Source: Hoplostethus atlanticus (taxonomy: Eukaryota > Chordata > Actinopteri > Trachichthyiformes > Trachichthyidae). From it: 64,000 nt of DNA. A program made the position numbers and the translations under genes. Below the pieces are notes generated by a model, which saw nothing but the letters and a program-made list of their open reading frames with translations, did no database searches and had not been told where the DNA came from. Within the stretch, counting starts at the first letter, position 1; every line of letters begins with the position of its first letter. This document shows positions 39,657 through 53,800 of the stretch, in pieces. The stretch is from contig JAXDDX010000001.1 of the NCBI GenBank assembly GCA_034670405.1, positions 7,056,001 through 7,120,000 of the forward strand. The letters are read 5' to 3'.

Positions 39657-41475
39657 TGTTGTAACCTGGTGATTAGTTTGCTTTTGTCTTACTGATCATG
39701 AAGACTGCTTCATGCTCCACTACTATAAATGATGTACTGTAGCCATTCTTTAGTGTTCAGACATAATATGGGTAGAACACTGGTGAAGATTGATGTTGAT
39801 GTCTTTACATTACCTGTGATTTGGCTCCACTGCAACGCCTCTGCAATCAAAATATTTTGAGAGACTTTTAATGAAACAGGGAAAGAGGATTTTCATTGTC
39901 TTTCATTTGTCCTTTGCTACACTGAAACTGTTTGTGAGACAGAACAGTTAGCATGTCTTTCAGTAATTCCCCTGTGTGAATCTCAATTGTGTCGATACAG
40001 AAGTAGAAATAACCCCTTTTGTCTCTTGTTCTCTGGCCTGTATCATGGCAACGTCTTTTACCCACTTCAGACTCGAGGATGTCTGTGCTCCAGTGTCAGA
40101 CTACTTATTGATTAACAGTCAGGAGCATCTTGATAGAAATCAGAAATAGCTTCACTCACTAGCTTATGCCATTGGTTGCCATACCTAACATGAAACTGAA
40201 TCCCCTCTTGATTGTTTTCCCTGTGGCAGCTGTAATGGAAACACATCAGTGTTTGCAGATGTAACTGTGATGTCTGCATCAAATTACCCTTCGTCTCTCA
40301 CTACACTGAGTACATCAGCATTAGTTCAAGCCACATAACTCCTTTATAGTTGTCTTGTGGTTTTGTTCTAATATTGTCACAAGAATTATTCAAGGAGATG
40401 TTGACAAAGGAGACAGTGTCTACTCTTAAATGGCAAGAACAACTCATTAAATGTCATTAATCCGTATTGATTTGAGAAGTACTGAAGTAGTAGGCCTATG
40501 CAAACATTTACCACAGGGTTCTCTGGGCTTTGGGTCCTTTTATCTGCTTGTTCTCACCACAAAGGACATAATTGAAATTGAATTGGCTGTGGAAACCAAA
40601 ACATTTTACAGCATGACCACATAATATATTCTCAACATTTAATGCCTGTTGGTGTCAAATAAACTAAAGCTGCCAACTATTGTTAGGATGTGCATGTGCT
40701 GGTGAACTCAATGAAGCCCAATCTCAGTGTCAGTAAACGGTAGGACGCCTACTCTGACAGTTCCTGGAATATGAGCTGTTATCTGGGGGACACACCTTTT
40801 CATTTTATTTGCCCATAAGGTTTCCAAGAAATAGTTACTTTTACTTTTCTTTTCATCCCAGCGCCATACACAGGTACAGGTGCATGCAGTGCAGATATGG
40901 AGATTCCAGCTTTGGGAGCTTAAGATTGTTTTGTCAGGCGCTGACACTATCAAATGAACCTGACCTTAGCTGCTGTGCATAGACAAAGACGTCCTGCAGC
41001 AAAGCTCATTTATATAGTAGGCTGTTAATGATCACTACAGTGATATCACTTGTACCTCTAAACAGAAACTGAAAGCAGACCCATACAACCTTGGGCATGT
41101 AATGTGTAGTGAAAAGGTCAGCTGGAGTCCCACTGACAGAGAAAGCAGCTTTTCGGTTTTGTCCCGTGGCACTTTTCCAAGCTTTCAGATATAATGTGTT
41201 ATGATTGTTATGTAGCCAGAGGTTTATTTTTTTGTTTTGGTCAAGATAAAGAGTGCTGCTCCACCCAAAATATTGTCATTGGCTAGGAAAGAAATATACA
41301 GTAGACCTACATTTTAACCTAGTGCACTCATTAGCACTGCAGCTGCTACTGTATAATACTTGAACAGTATAGCTAAGGTTCCCACAAGCTTACTCATACA
41401 GTGCACTAATCTGAATGAATGTTCTGTTGTGGTTGTCTGCAGATCCCAGCTGAGACCCTGCGGTGTCGTGTATAC

Positions 41476-41523
41476 ATGGAGGCTGATTGGAGGAGGCTGT
41501 CTGTCCTAGGAGGCTCGTTTTGA
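41476..41523 (+). promoter_or_regulatory. Upstream ORF 1 in the sema4b leader (15 codons)
   Basis: ATG at 41476 in the leader exon, with T at -3 and G at +4 (moderate to weak context), opens a 15-codon frame closed by TGA. It ends 212 nt before the main ATG, so reinitiation is possible. Confidence 0.5.
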
Positions 41524-41674
41524 GGTCACGGGTCATCATTCCAAGCTCAGCGTCGTCTGCAGCCCCGGAGGAGTCCCCTGACTTCACTTTCACAACAGTG
41601 CACAGGTCTTCCATTCAAGGAGCCCAGACCTACAGGAAGAAAAAATAAACACGGAGGAGAAAAAGACGCTCTTC

Positions 41675-41695
41675 ATGAATTCCCCCAAATCCTGA
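41675..41695 (+). promoter_or_regulatory. Upstream ORF 2 in the sema4b leader (6 codons)
   Basis: ATG at 41675 with a weak context (T at -3, A at +4), six codons then TGA, ending 40 nt before the main start. It is close enough that reinitiation at 41736 would be inefficient if this ATG were used. Confidence 0.5.
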
Positions 41696-41735
41696 AAGGC
41701 AAGAAGTGCAAGTTGGCTGGTGGTCCCGAGGAACC

Positions 41736-41853
41736 ATGTGGACAATAAGCATGGCCTGGCTCTGTCTCCCAGCCTACACTGTCCTACTGGTTGGCTTTGC
41801 TCATACAGCTGCCACTGAAAACGATGTCACTCCGCGCCTCACCTTCACCTACA
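41736..41853 (+). CDS. sema4b: sema4b coding exon 1: signal peptide
   Basis: Residues 1-39. A hydrophobic stretch ([14 protein letters not shown]) is followed by small residues, HTAATEN, fitting a signal peptide cleaved near residue 25. The donor is ACA|GTAAGT. The exon ends in phase 1, and its final A pairs with AT of the next exon to make N40. Confidence 0.88.
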
Positions 41854-44800
41854 GTAAGTGTCATCAGCTTCTTGAGGACAGAATAGTCATGGTATGGGAG
41901 TAGAATTCCTCTTTCCTCCTGTATGGGGGTATTCTTTCAGGTCACCTCACATAGAGCATTCATTTTCCAGCATTCCTTGAATGTTGGAGAAACAAAGTGA
42001 GAGAGGCCACTGTGTTTATCCTGACATTGTGCCCTCTCCACTGGCCTATGTGTGTACACCATTCATTTACTTGAGTGCAAGCAGAGCAGACTCATAGGGC
42101 TGTTAATCATCTATAAATAAAGTCCAGTTTGAGGTAGCCGCCAATCCAGGGTGATGAGAGCTTTGGAGGTGCCTGGGGCTCCTGGGCTTTGTGAGATCCT
42201 TTACATGGACAGTATGGGCTTGGTGAGCTGTTGATAAACACATAAAAAGAGCATGGCTGTTCCTTTCTTGGCTCCTGGCTCTGTGGAGTAGAGCTGTGCT
42301 CACAGTTGGGCGGAGAACATTTAACTGCATGATGTTGTTGATCCATAGATACAACAGGTTAAGAATACCTTACATATGAATAGCTCTGAGCACATGCAGC
42401 AGCAATTATTTGCATTCATTTGTCTCAAGTCTACCTGGATTTTATAATCTTTTGTTTGTGTTGTACGATCCCACCGGTAGGCCTTATCACATAATTCACA
42501 ATAGTGTTTCCATTCATTAACTCTGGACACTGAAAAAAATCAAAACATTTCATTCGTGTCAATTGTAAAAGCTAAAAAAAAGAGCTTTAGACTGTTAGAA
42601 TAGCCAAACAGAATGGAGTGTTTCAGTTTAGTCTTTGTGTCTGGACCATAATGATTGCAAATCCAACTAAATCCAAACTGTGAATGGCAGTTCCATCAGG
42701 GTGGCTCTGTCAAGTACCTACAGGTCAGACGTAATTACAAAATGAACCGGGCCATTGTGCTGTGACTTACTGAGGACAATCTGACACAGTCCCACTAGCA
42801 TGAGGTAGTTCTCTGTCATAATCTGTATCTAATGTATTGATAGTTTGGTTGCAGAATCATCTTCTCTTTGCATTAACTTGCGTCTAGCATTATTGGCAAC
42901 GTAACCAAATAATCCTAACAATATTTTACCCTTCAAATGTTTTGGGAATATTGTTAAATTAGTCTTTCTTAGTGTTGGCTCTCTGTGCAACATGATATTT
43001 TATGCCCTGTTCTGTGGATAGCTGCCATGGCTGTTGGTGCCAAGCAGTGATTTTATCCTCAGCCATGCAATTAATCAAATGTAACGAAACACTTTGGATG
43101 ACAAGGGTTTTTCCTACTTTCATTTTTATGTGCTCTAGTGTCTAATGTGATGAACCTACTGTGGGCTTACTGGGGAAAACAAAACAAAACGATGGATTAT
43201 GGTGTCAATGCAGGCTTTCAGTGATTGAATTGTGGTTAGTGACTCACGTTTGGGCATCATTACAGTCTTAAAATACAGCAACTGTCAGGGAAAAAACTTG
43301 CTCGGATTGTGTTGCTAGTTACCTCTATCATAGATTAGGATAGGCTTTTCTGCAGAGCGCTAATGTGGGGCCAGGCAAGCATTCAAATAGGTCAGCCATC
43401 TTGCCTGTCTGAGCTTGCAGCCTCCCTCATGTAGGACCTCTATACCAACAGGTAATCTCTCTCACCTGCCAGCCTCGACAAATCCCACAACTCAGCCCTG
43501 GTGGAGCGTTTTACAACAGCACACACCATCAATCACTCACTGAAAAGACCCTTCATATTCACACTTCTCCTTGTTCTGACGGAAAGATTTGCTTTTAGGG
43601 CGTGTTGCCAATGTTGAGCACCACCATAAAACATGTCAAACCCACATAGGCCACTCAGTGTTTAGAAGACTATGCTCTACTATGCATTCAGTACAGCCAC
43701 GGCTAAGGTTCTCTGTTTTACTAATGTTACAGGAGCTAACTATGCCCATCCTCCATCATGAACTTGTTTTGTATAGAGCCATATCAGTTATATTACTGTA
43801 ACGTTTACCACATTGATAAGCTCTGACCTCTCCTTGAAGGGTTTAACTACGGAAGGAGTTACGCTCAGTCATAAAACTTAAAGAGGTGTAGTTTTATCAG
43901 GATCTACTGCCTTATCTTTCTTGACGTGGCTCTTGACGTGGCTCTTGACGTGGCTCACAGTCAGTTTCAGTTTACCTAGCTGGTGGACGCACTAAATCTC
44001 ATAAGGAAGCAGTATAATTCTACTGATCTGAGGAGATTATTGACCCTGACAGACCTGGATGAGACAGTAGTGTTATAGTGAGCCGTAGTGCGAGTTTTGA
44101 TTCTGATGGCAAGGAAACAACATCTGTACTGTGTTACTGCCGAAACAAGCGTCATTATGATGGTGAAGGTTAGCGGTGGCCTGGTGATAGGTGTGGTCTT
44201 GGTCTGGTAATGTCAGTTCTGCTACATTGACATTCTCCAGTGTCCCCCAGAAGGGCTTTGTCACATTGGGTTTACTGTATCAAAGCAGAAGCAGAGCTGT
44301 GGGCCTCAAGGCCCTGAACGTTGTACAGTAGGAACTGCCTGGCTTCCTCATGGTTTCTGGCCCTCTCTGTCCTATATGGATGCCAGTTAGCCTGATGGCT
44401 TGCATGCCGTAACTTCAGTACGGTAGGCAGGCCAGACCCTCCCTGGCTCCTCATCCAGCAACATTTTCCTAGACAGACTTGCCCTCCCCTTCTCTCTGTC
44501 TTGGTCCCTTGGTCTCGGCTTCTGCCTTAATGAAGAGGGTAATCTGCCATGAATAATGAATGGGGATTTGTATGTGTTATGGTGTGAACACTCGTCTGGT
44601 TCTCATTATGCGCCTATCAGGATGGATCATGGGTTCAGGGAGGAGAGCCTGCATCTGCTTTTCTCTCTGCTTTTGTTCCTGGCTTTAATGCAGACCATGC
44701 AGGATGGCTTAGCGTGGTAGAGCACTGTTTAAAGGAACACCTAGAAGTGGTTTATGATGGTTGCTTGTTGATCTATTCAACTCTCTGTTACACATCATAC

Positions 44801-47800
44801 ATGTGCATGCATAATTCACTTTAGGGGCCTGCCTACAACCATGCTGAATGTAATAATATGCTATTTGATTTTAAACATTCAGCAGTTAGTACAATAGGTG
44901 CTGATTTCATGATGCTGCAAGATCTGTACTCAATAATACTGTATGTGTTGCCAATGGTCCTTATTCTTTTCAGTGCATCATGAAAAGACAGACCATTGAT
45001 CTTGATATTGCCCGTGTTTATGAGACCCACTCTGTCCAATCCACTAGGGAGTGGGTCATAAATCAAACTCAACAGACCCTGTAAAAGCACTCACATGGCT
45101 CCTGCACGCTCATTTCCAAGGTGTTGTGAGGACATCCCAAGTCTCTCAGCTCCTCAATACACAGCATGGAGTCACGCTAGTCAGGTCAGAGCCCTGCTGT
45201 GCGTTTAGACCATGGGGGCTGTCTACATAAGGTCATGACATGTCTCTGATGCTCCAGCCCTGTTCACACTAGAGGAGAGTGTCATGGTGAGTTCCTGATG
45301 AACCAGCGGCTGCTTTACATTATTCTGGTTGAACTGGGGTCAGCTCCATGTTGCTCCTTGACCAGCAGGTCTAGATGGCCTAGCAACATTATTTCCCATC
45401 GTGGGAAAAGGATCCATTAGCATTGAGGTCAAACTAGTTTGCAAACTGCAGGATTTACAGCTTTTGGAAATACTATTCAAATGTAAACAGTTTAATTTGA
45501 TGCCATCTCCCGATAAATTGTTTTCCCACGAAACCTGTTATTGCGAATCTCTGCACTCTTTTCTCTTTTTTAAGAATAAGCTTTGCAATTTCCCCAGCAT
45601 TTATATGCAGATCTTCACCCCTAATCTTGTGGCACTAACTTCCAACCTCTGTTTACTGAAGCTGTATTCACAATTGCCAGCATTCTCAGCATGGTGCAGT
45701 GGAGACAATACTCCACTAACAAGATGAAGCCCCAGAAGTTACCAATACAAACAGCAGGCTCACAGCTTGCCTAATGATTCTCCTGGTGGATTGGCGCGCT
45801 TGGCCTGTTGCCTTAATGCATTCCAGATGCCTCAGTCTCTGTCCTCAAGCTTCCCAAGTCTAGCCCACCACACAATTACCCACTCTAGTGTGGCCTGTTC
45901 TCTGCCTTGTTGTCATCAGACAATGTGACAGTAGTGGGAGCTCTGACATTGCTCTGACCCAGTGGGATGCCTGTTGGTAGAGTGACTTCCTGTGTCAGTG
46001 GTCATTGCTTCTCAACAGAGGGTCTTGATCACTTCCTCAGAGGAAAACAATGGGATTTACTAGGCTTTATCTGTCTCAGTCCTTTAAATCATTCAGTATG
46101 TTGAGATACAGCTTTAGCTTTAGTGCCTCTTTGTTCTGCCTGAGTAGGATCTTTCTCACATTTATCTAAATTATTATTTCCCTGTCTTCACCTTCACAAG
46201 CTTAACCTAATCTTCAATTAACCCAACTCAACTGTCTCTCCCCACTCTTTTCAAAACTCCTCCATAAAACAAATTGCATCACAGTTTTCTGATATGAGTG
46301 TCAATTCATTTTGCTGCTCCATTTTTTATTGGACTCACTTGGCACCTTTTATCTACCTCCAATCAGATACAGATACCTGAATTTGTGTTTTTGAGTTTCC
46401 TTTACCGTGATGTATTAGTGATCAGAGTGCATTAATGATCAAGAAATAGAAAAATAGAAAAGAAACCCGCAGAAGAAATGTCTTCCACATGATTCCACAC
46501 AATTTCATCTCTAAATCTGTTAGATAGGCGTCCCTTTCAGTAAAACCGCTGTACGCAAACCTAACTGGTATGGTTGCAGTTCAAATCTACAGTAGATTAC
46601 CAAAGTAAATCATATGGTTTTCCAGGTATATCGGTTTAATATAATCTCATAAACTTTATGTAGCTCCTCATGCACAGTGTTTGACCCTGCTTAACATGTA
46701 TCGCCTTTTGTCAAGAGTTGCACTTGCCATCAGTCTCCTGATTTTCCTGAATCTAGGCCATGTTTATGGACAGAAGACTGGAAATTGGGCATCAGACGTC
46801 CCTTAAAGATTCAGGATTCTATAGCTCGCTTTTGATCTCAATGAAGAAAGATTTTTTCTACTGGTGGACTACGACAAGCACTAATCTTTATGGCAGTTGA
46901 ACAGATAAGATAACCAGCATTATCTTAGTACCACAGTCAGGAGCTGTTGCTTATTGGTAATAATGACACAAATCTCTCAGTCTAGCTTGCTTGGAAGGAC
47001 AAGTTCTCTAATATGAATGAACAGAGCGTGGCCTTATTGCAAGTACAGTTTGCTGCAGTTCACTGGTAATTTGCCACTCACTGATGTGCACTGCATATAT
47101 TTGTTCCTCCTTGTAGTTCTGCATAGTTTAAGTAAATAAGAACATGTGTTTTAAATGAATCTTCAAATCTCCTGGACATACAGTTGTGAAAGCTGATAGA
47201 GGGGAACATATCGGAGAGCACTGATTGAATCAGCGTGTCAGAGTTGCCCTGCAAAACGAGGTACTTAGATCTGCTTCACCAAAGGACAGATTACTGTACC
47301 TTCCTCCTTCAGAGGGGATGTTCCATGCTTTTAATTAACTTTGTACTTTTTGGACGCAGACCCACCAGGAAATCAACTGCAACAGAATATGGTTGGCTCC
47401 CTTAAAGCTGAGTGTAATTAATTATCCCTCTAAATCGATTAGCAAGCCAGGCACAGTGAATATTTCAATCCATTTAGCAGTGTCATTTGCAGAAATGACT
47501 TAATTACATAATAGTGGTAATGATCTCATATTGGTTACAGCTGCCAGAGGTTGGGCCAGCCCCTCACTGTGGGCTCTGTTCAAGCGCTTGTATGACAGTG
47601 CAACTTGGGGTCACAGATGGAGTCCTCTGAACCACACAAAGCCACGCTCTCAAACTCAAGGAAGTGGATCAGAGGCCTCAGAATATGTGATACAGTGAGG
47701 CATGACGACCCTCCCGCTCTGCCTGTTGGTTCCCTGTTTATTTGGTGTTTTCAGCTTGCAGTTGACTGGCGGGTGGAGCTGGGAGGTTTGTCGCACTGGT

Positions 47801-50800
47801 TGACCTGTTCCCAGCGCGTACCACAAGATAAAACTTTCCATCATCAGTGCAGTGGAGACAACGGAGAGCAGAGATTGGTTTAGTTTGGTTCAGCATTTCA
47901 GCCTTGTGTTCTATTTCTGTCAACCTTAATATTATGTGAATTTAAAATAAAACCCTTAGCTATTCTTTAGCCCTTGTGTGTCGTTTTGTTATGGCTTACG
48001 GGCCGGGTTGTGACAGAGGGTCCTGATATATACAGACATTTATATGCAGACACATTTTATATTAGTTAACACATTAAACAGGACAACGAAACAAAACTGA
48101 AACTGTGATATGGCTATCACGGTTTATGGCCATCATTGTTGTCTTTGGACTCAGTCGAACCTGTCTGTTCTCCTTGGTCAGCACAGAGATGTTAGAGTTT
48201 AAACATACTATCAGCCTCATGGCAGTGTTTATTCAACATTAACCACCATTAACATTGTGGATTTCAGTAAAGATGTGTTTCTTTGATAAAGGTCAGGGTC
48301 AGTGAAATGCTATAGCACACTTAAAACACAGACCTTCAGGGGGAACCAGACGGGGAGGAGGCCCAAGAAAACGAGGATAAACTAATTATTATATGTTGTA
48401 CCTCGTTGTTACCGGGTGCCCACTTGGCTGCCCTCTCTGACACTTCCTCTCTGTGGCCTCAGCAGATGTTAACTGCTCTCCCACTCCTAAGTGCTTCTCC
48501 TGAACAGGCCTGTCTGTTTCCCTATTCCCAGTGCGCACCACAACATTTCTGGGGCTGCACTGTCATGGAGTGGCCCCCGGGAATCAACCTCAGACGGTCA
48601 AACAACAATAGAGTGGCTTCTCTAAGAGACTGCGGTGTGTGTGGAGGGGAGGGTAGTACAAGTTCAAATGGGATACACACATACCCTTGTAATGGTGACC
48701 TTGTGTGTGACCTCCAGCAGTTGTGATCCTAGGATTATGACCGTGTTGTTGCTCATTCATCTCCAGGATGTCTGTTTGAGGTCAGGGAGTCAGTCCAAAT
48801 CCATGCTAACTGTAGCTCACACTGCTTCACAGTCAGAGCACCGTTACAGAAAATATTTTTGCACATCTTTTTTTCTGTATGCCTCATGTCAAAATATCAT
48901 TGCTATCAAGTTTTCAACGTGCTGTCCTATTTTATAGTCTAGCTTTTCACAGCTGTGCTCTGTGAAAACTGTGTATTTCGTATTTCCTACAATATATACA
49001 GCCTATTGAACTTAGTGATAAATATATATTTTATGAGGGTTTGTAATTCCATTTTCCTGATCATTCCAGAGAGTAGGTTTTCATAACCTTGGAAGCCAGG
49101 TGATGGTGTAGCTAAGTTGTTTTCCATGATGTGTGAGGCAGTGTCTCCAATAGGACACTTGGAATAAGGCGGGCCTAAAGTCTTCAGGGGTGACTTTCTA
49201 AAACTTGAGTGACTGTCAGTCTAACTCAGTGTGAGAGATACAGTCGGTATGTGTCATGAAGGGAAAGTAACTCGCAAGGTCAAGAATATGACGTTAAGAA
49301 TGATTCTTTGAAGCAAGCTTGTCCGAATTTGTCTTGTATCACATTTATCTTGAAGCATACTTTCTCTCATCCTAATCACAGAGAGCAAAACATGTTATAA
49401 TACCTACTTTTAAATATATACGACTTTACAATTACTTAAACCCTCAGAGGAATACAGTATTGTAAACTAATAGCTCTATGTAGGGAGATGATTAATGTTT
49501 GCCTGGAATTATAAATGGAAACCTGCATGCTATTTCAAACCCTCATGGATCTCTTTAATGATACACGATTACGGGCCCCATTGTTTTTCTCCGTCAGCCG
49601 TGGTCGCTAAGTATGACAGTGGTGATCTGACTCTAGAGAATATTTGTGCAGATATCCTCCTCTGTGAAAATCCCTCAAATCTTTTGTTTTGGTTCAAGCT
49701 TTTGCCTTTGTCTTTGTCTTTGTCTGTGTAAATCACAGTTGAACTCGCCCAAGGCTCTGAGGGAGGAAAACGGGGGGGAAATGGCACAGCCATGGAGCAG
49801 CACTCCATTTATCCTGTAATCACAGGGAAGAAGAGAGAGAGCAGCCCCAGTGGGCCGATGTACAGTATGTAGAAAGGAGCCTCTTGTGGGTTTAGGGACA
49901 GATTTAACCATAATAAGGCTCTCTGTTGCTGTGGCGATGCACCGCTATTAGTGTATTGTTTTCCCAAGGGGGAGGAGGTCTCTGCTGTACCTACCTACTG
50001 AGGTAAGGTTATATCAGGTCACAGGTACTGTAGGAAACATACTACATACTGTGTTTTTTATCGGTAGAACCTAATGACACCCTATCCTATTTGAACTGGA
50101 TTAGTTTTACTGGGGGAGGTCCCATAATTGTAATTATTACCAACAGCATCTGTGATTTTAATCCAGTATGAATCTTCCTTGTCTGTAATTTGTACAAATC
50201 CGGAAAATAAGAGATACATTGCATACCTAGCAAATTGCCTCCTGTTTTTCAGCAAACTCAGAGGACATTTGATAATAGCAAAATGGTTAGACTTGGCATT
50301 GACATAATACAATACGGATCTGAATTGGCGGCTGGCAGGTTGCCCAATCGGCATTCACATATTCACAGTGCAAGTGGAGATCATAACTTTCTTTTACGAC
50401 GAGCAGCAGTTTTCAGGGAAATCACAGAAAACCTCCGTCCCCTGCAAATGTGAAACATGGAACACCTAAGAAATATATTACAGCACCTCCCCCAGCAAAG
50501 GTAACTAGTTCTTTGGCCTGCTATTGTTCTTCATGGTGCGTTTGTCACATTACAGTGGAAACGTTTCTGTATCTGTGCTTCAGTTATTTGAAGTTTCCTT
50601 CATTTACCTAGCTCTTTGTTTATGTTGGCATGCAGTTAAGGCAAGTTATGTAAGCCAGGCCAGCAGAGAGGGCCTCCAGGCGGCTGCAAATCAGAGCTCT
50701 GTAGAGGTCTTTAAACCAACGGTGAAGAGAGTTGCTGATTTAAACTTTGGTTTCAGTCAGGAGTGAGGGGCTCAGAGGAGCTATCAGTATGGTTGGAGCA

Positions 50801-50853
50801 GAGCCAAACTGGGGGCTTTTTTTCTACCTCTCTCGCTCTCTCTATCTCTCTCT

Positions 50854-50889
<36 letters not shown>

Positions 50890-53800
50890 CTCTGATGCGA
50901 GAAGATAACTGAAGTGATATCAGTTGCATCAACTATGAGGCCCAGACCCTCAGTACCCATATTGTGCTGTAGCTCCCCTGTAGTGAGGGAGTCAAAGTGG
51001 ACATGAAGAAAGTAATACCAGTCAGTGCAGTTGTCGTGGGAACAAGAAAACAGACTGAAGGAGCCCTGTAGGAGTAGTGACACGGTGTGCTGGTGTCTCT
51101 TATTAAGAAAGAACATCTGTGTACATCATGTTTTGTGACCACACACACACACACACACACATGTGCGCACACAAACACATGCAAAAGTGCCTTTTCATCA
51201 GTTTCTGCAGTTTATAAGGGCTTGTAAAGGTTAGAATGAACATGATATCTCCCTCATATTCAACATGGACAGATTCATGTATGAATTATACCCTTTGTCT
51301 CCTCTTCTGTGTCTCTTTCTCTACAGATGCGAAGGAGAGGACAGCCAAACATTTCTCGGTCAACGGGGTCTTCAACTATACCTCTCTCCTCCTAAGTAAA
51401 GAAGACAACATGCTCTATGTTGGTGCACGGGAGATTCTCTTTGCTCTCAACCTCACCGATATCAGCAGAGCCAAGCTACAAAGGAATGTAAGGATGTGCA
51501 AGTGTCTGCAAATGACCATATAGTTCATATATATATGTATATATATAATCCCACATAGTATGAATATGACACAACACACTGTGTTATTCTCACGTGACTG
51601 ACACCATTACTGCTTTCCCACAGCTGACATGGAACACCCCAGAGATAAAGAGAGACGAGTGCAGTTTCAAAGGCAAAGACTTACAGGCGAGTGACTTACT
51701 TACTGCTGGTGTGAAACTCAACTCACTAAAGTGGATCAAATATCATTTACAGGATTGCAGATTGACTTTACTCATTCGTTTTTATTCCATTGTTGCTTAT
51801 CACTTTGAAAATGAACCCAAGGTCAAACCTTGGAAATTTCCAGTCAAGTTGTACCTTTCCATTCAACAACAATGGCATGATTTCTTTCCCTTCCTCTATC
51901 CTCCTCTACTCTATATCGCTCCACTCTTCTCCCACTCTTAGACCGTTCACATCTAGAACCAAGCTGAATGAATATAATCAGGTGGATATGTTGTTGTGTG
52001 TTTATTGATTCAGGAGTAAATAGATTGGCAGGGGAAGTGAAGCGTATAGGTTGCCGTGTTGATAAATACAGCGTAATCAGCTCTGTGTCTTAGACAGTCA
52101 CTCAGATGTGTCACCTCTGCCAAGATGCCTCCCAGCCCATTTGGATGCAGTTAAATACAGCTGTGTAATGTGGAACTATATTTGAAGGGTAGCCCCTTTC
52201 AGCTCAGTTCTCAAGAAGTGGAAAAGAGCTTCTCAGACATTTTAATGATCCTCTCACCTGTGTTTCCAAAACAGACGGATTGCTTCAACTATATCAAGAT
52301 TTTACTACATGTGAACAGCACTCATCTGTACGTCTGTGGAACGTACGCCTTCAGCCCCATCTGTGCTTACATTGTAAGTGTGTTTCATATAGCCTTGTCC
52401 TACGCAGTGCAGTCCCACCTCACCTGTGCATGTCTTGTTTGAGGAAGCTCTAAATAGCCCCCGGTGGAAGAATTGACATGTTGTGTTCATATATTAGATT
52501 CTAGAGGAAGTGCATCTAAAATCGGACGTGTGCTTCCTCCTACCTCCGAGCTCGTCAGACTGGTTGAGCCTCTGCCCAGATACATACAGAGAAAGATAAA
52601 AGAGCAGCCTCTTATTAGCCCCAGCTCCAACAGGAAACGGATCAAAACATTTACTGCACATAATGGTGTTATATGAAGTATACAGCAGGTTTCCAATCCT
52701 TTTCTCCAAATCCTTCAAAGCCTTTCATTGCAATCCGTAATGATTTACAAACATATTGAGGCATGACCTGTGCTTCAACTTGAATTTCAGACTGACTGAC
52801 CACCCTTTAATTTGGGACAAACTGCTGTAGACAAATAACAGACAGTGGTCATTGTCAGAGTAGGTTACAGCTGTACTCTCTGACTAAGCCTGTGATGTGT
52901 GTGTGTGTGTGTGTGTGTCTGTCCAGAGCACCGCAGACTTCTCCCTCGTCAGGAGCGAGACTGGGGAGATCGCGACAGAAGACGGACGCAGCCGCTGCCC
53001 TTTCAACCCTGAATACAAGTCCACTGCCATCATGGCCGGTAGGTCCCAGAATGGCAATCGACCAAAGAAGGAATCAACATTTGTTTCAATTTTGTTAACA
53101 GAAAACAGAAAAACACACGGGGAGCAGTGTGAAAATCAGTAAAGTAACTGGATACAGGTGGTTGGTATGAAGACAAATTGGGGCATAACCTCTGGAATTC
53201 ATTACTGTGTATGACGCAGATGCCCATCCTCTCTTAGTAAACACTATGATTATCCCATCTCCTTTATTGTGTTGCAGATGGAGAGCTGTATGCCGGTACA
53301 GTCAGCAATTTCCAAGGAAATGAACCCATCATTTATAAGAGTCTAAGCCAAGGAACCGCTCTAAAAACAGAAAACTCACTGAACTGGCTTCAAGGTACGG
53401 TCATGTGGTGTCCAGGCTGGAATATCTTTCTATAATTAATATTTTCAATGTTTTATTTAACCTCCCATCTTACACAAGATAAATATGATATGCATAAAAC
53501 ATTTACCCCAAATACATTCCATTTGGAGTTTGACATGATCAGACTATAGTTGTGACGTGATGCAGATGAAAAGGGAGTTCCTGTGTTTACCTGCATCCTG
53601 CAAACCCCAGAGTCCCTCTTCATTTTCCATAATGTACATTGATGCCACAGGCTGTAGGGATGTTTCTGCCCCGGGGTGCAGGAATTGGATATGGGATGAC
53701 CACGTGTTTTCATTGCTCTTCTTTCAGACCCAGCCTTTGTTGGCTCTGCCTACATACAGGAGAGCCTGCCCAAGGGCAACCTAGTGGGCGATGATGATAA

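Larger units (their letters stand above)
41443..41735 (+). other. sema4b: sema4b 5' UTR part of the first coding exon
   Basis: A polypyrimidine/GT-rich stretch ending TCTGCAG places the acceptor at 41441-41442. The 293 nt that follow lead into the start codon at 41736. The existence of an acceptor means at least one upstream untranslated exon must be spliced to it. The leader holds two complete short upstream ORFs, annotated separately. Confidence 0.7.
41854..51326 (+). other. sema4b: sema4b intron 2 (9.5 kb)
   Basis: Bounded by GTAAGT and CTCTACAG. Holds the TGACGTGG triplicate, an enhancer-like cluster near 47.4 kb and microsatellites near its 3' end. No nested gene was recognised on either strand. 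Confidence 0.8.

Noticed and set aside
44700-44740. tRNA-like A box (TGGCTTAGCGTGGTAGAGC)
   Set aside because: Good A-box match, but nothing resembling an anticodon or T arm follows.
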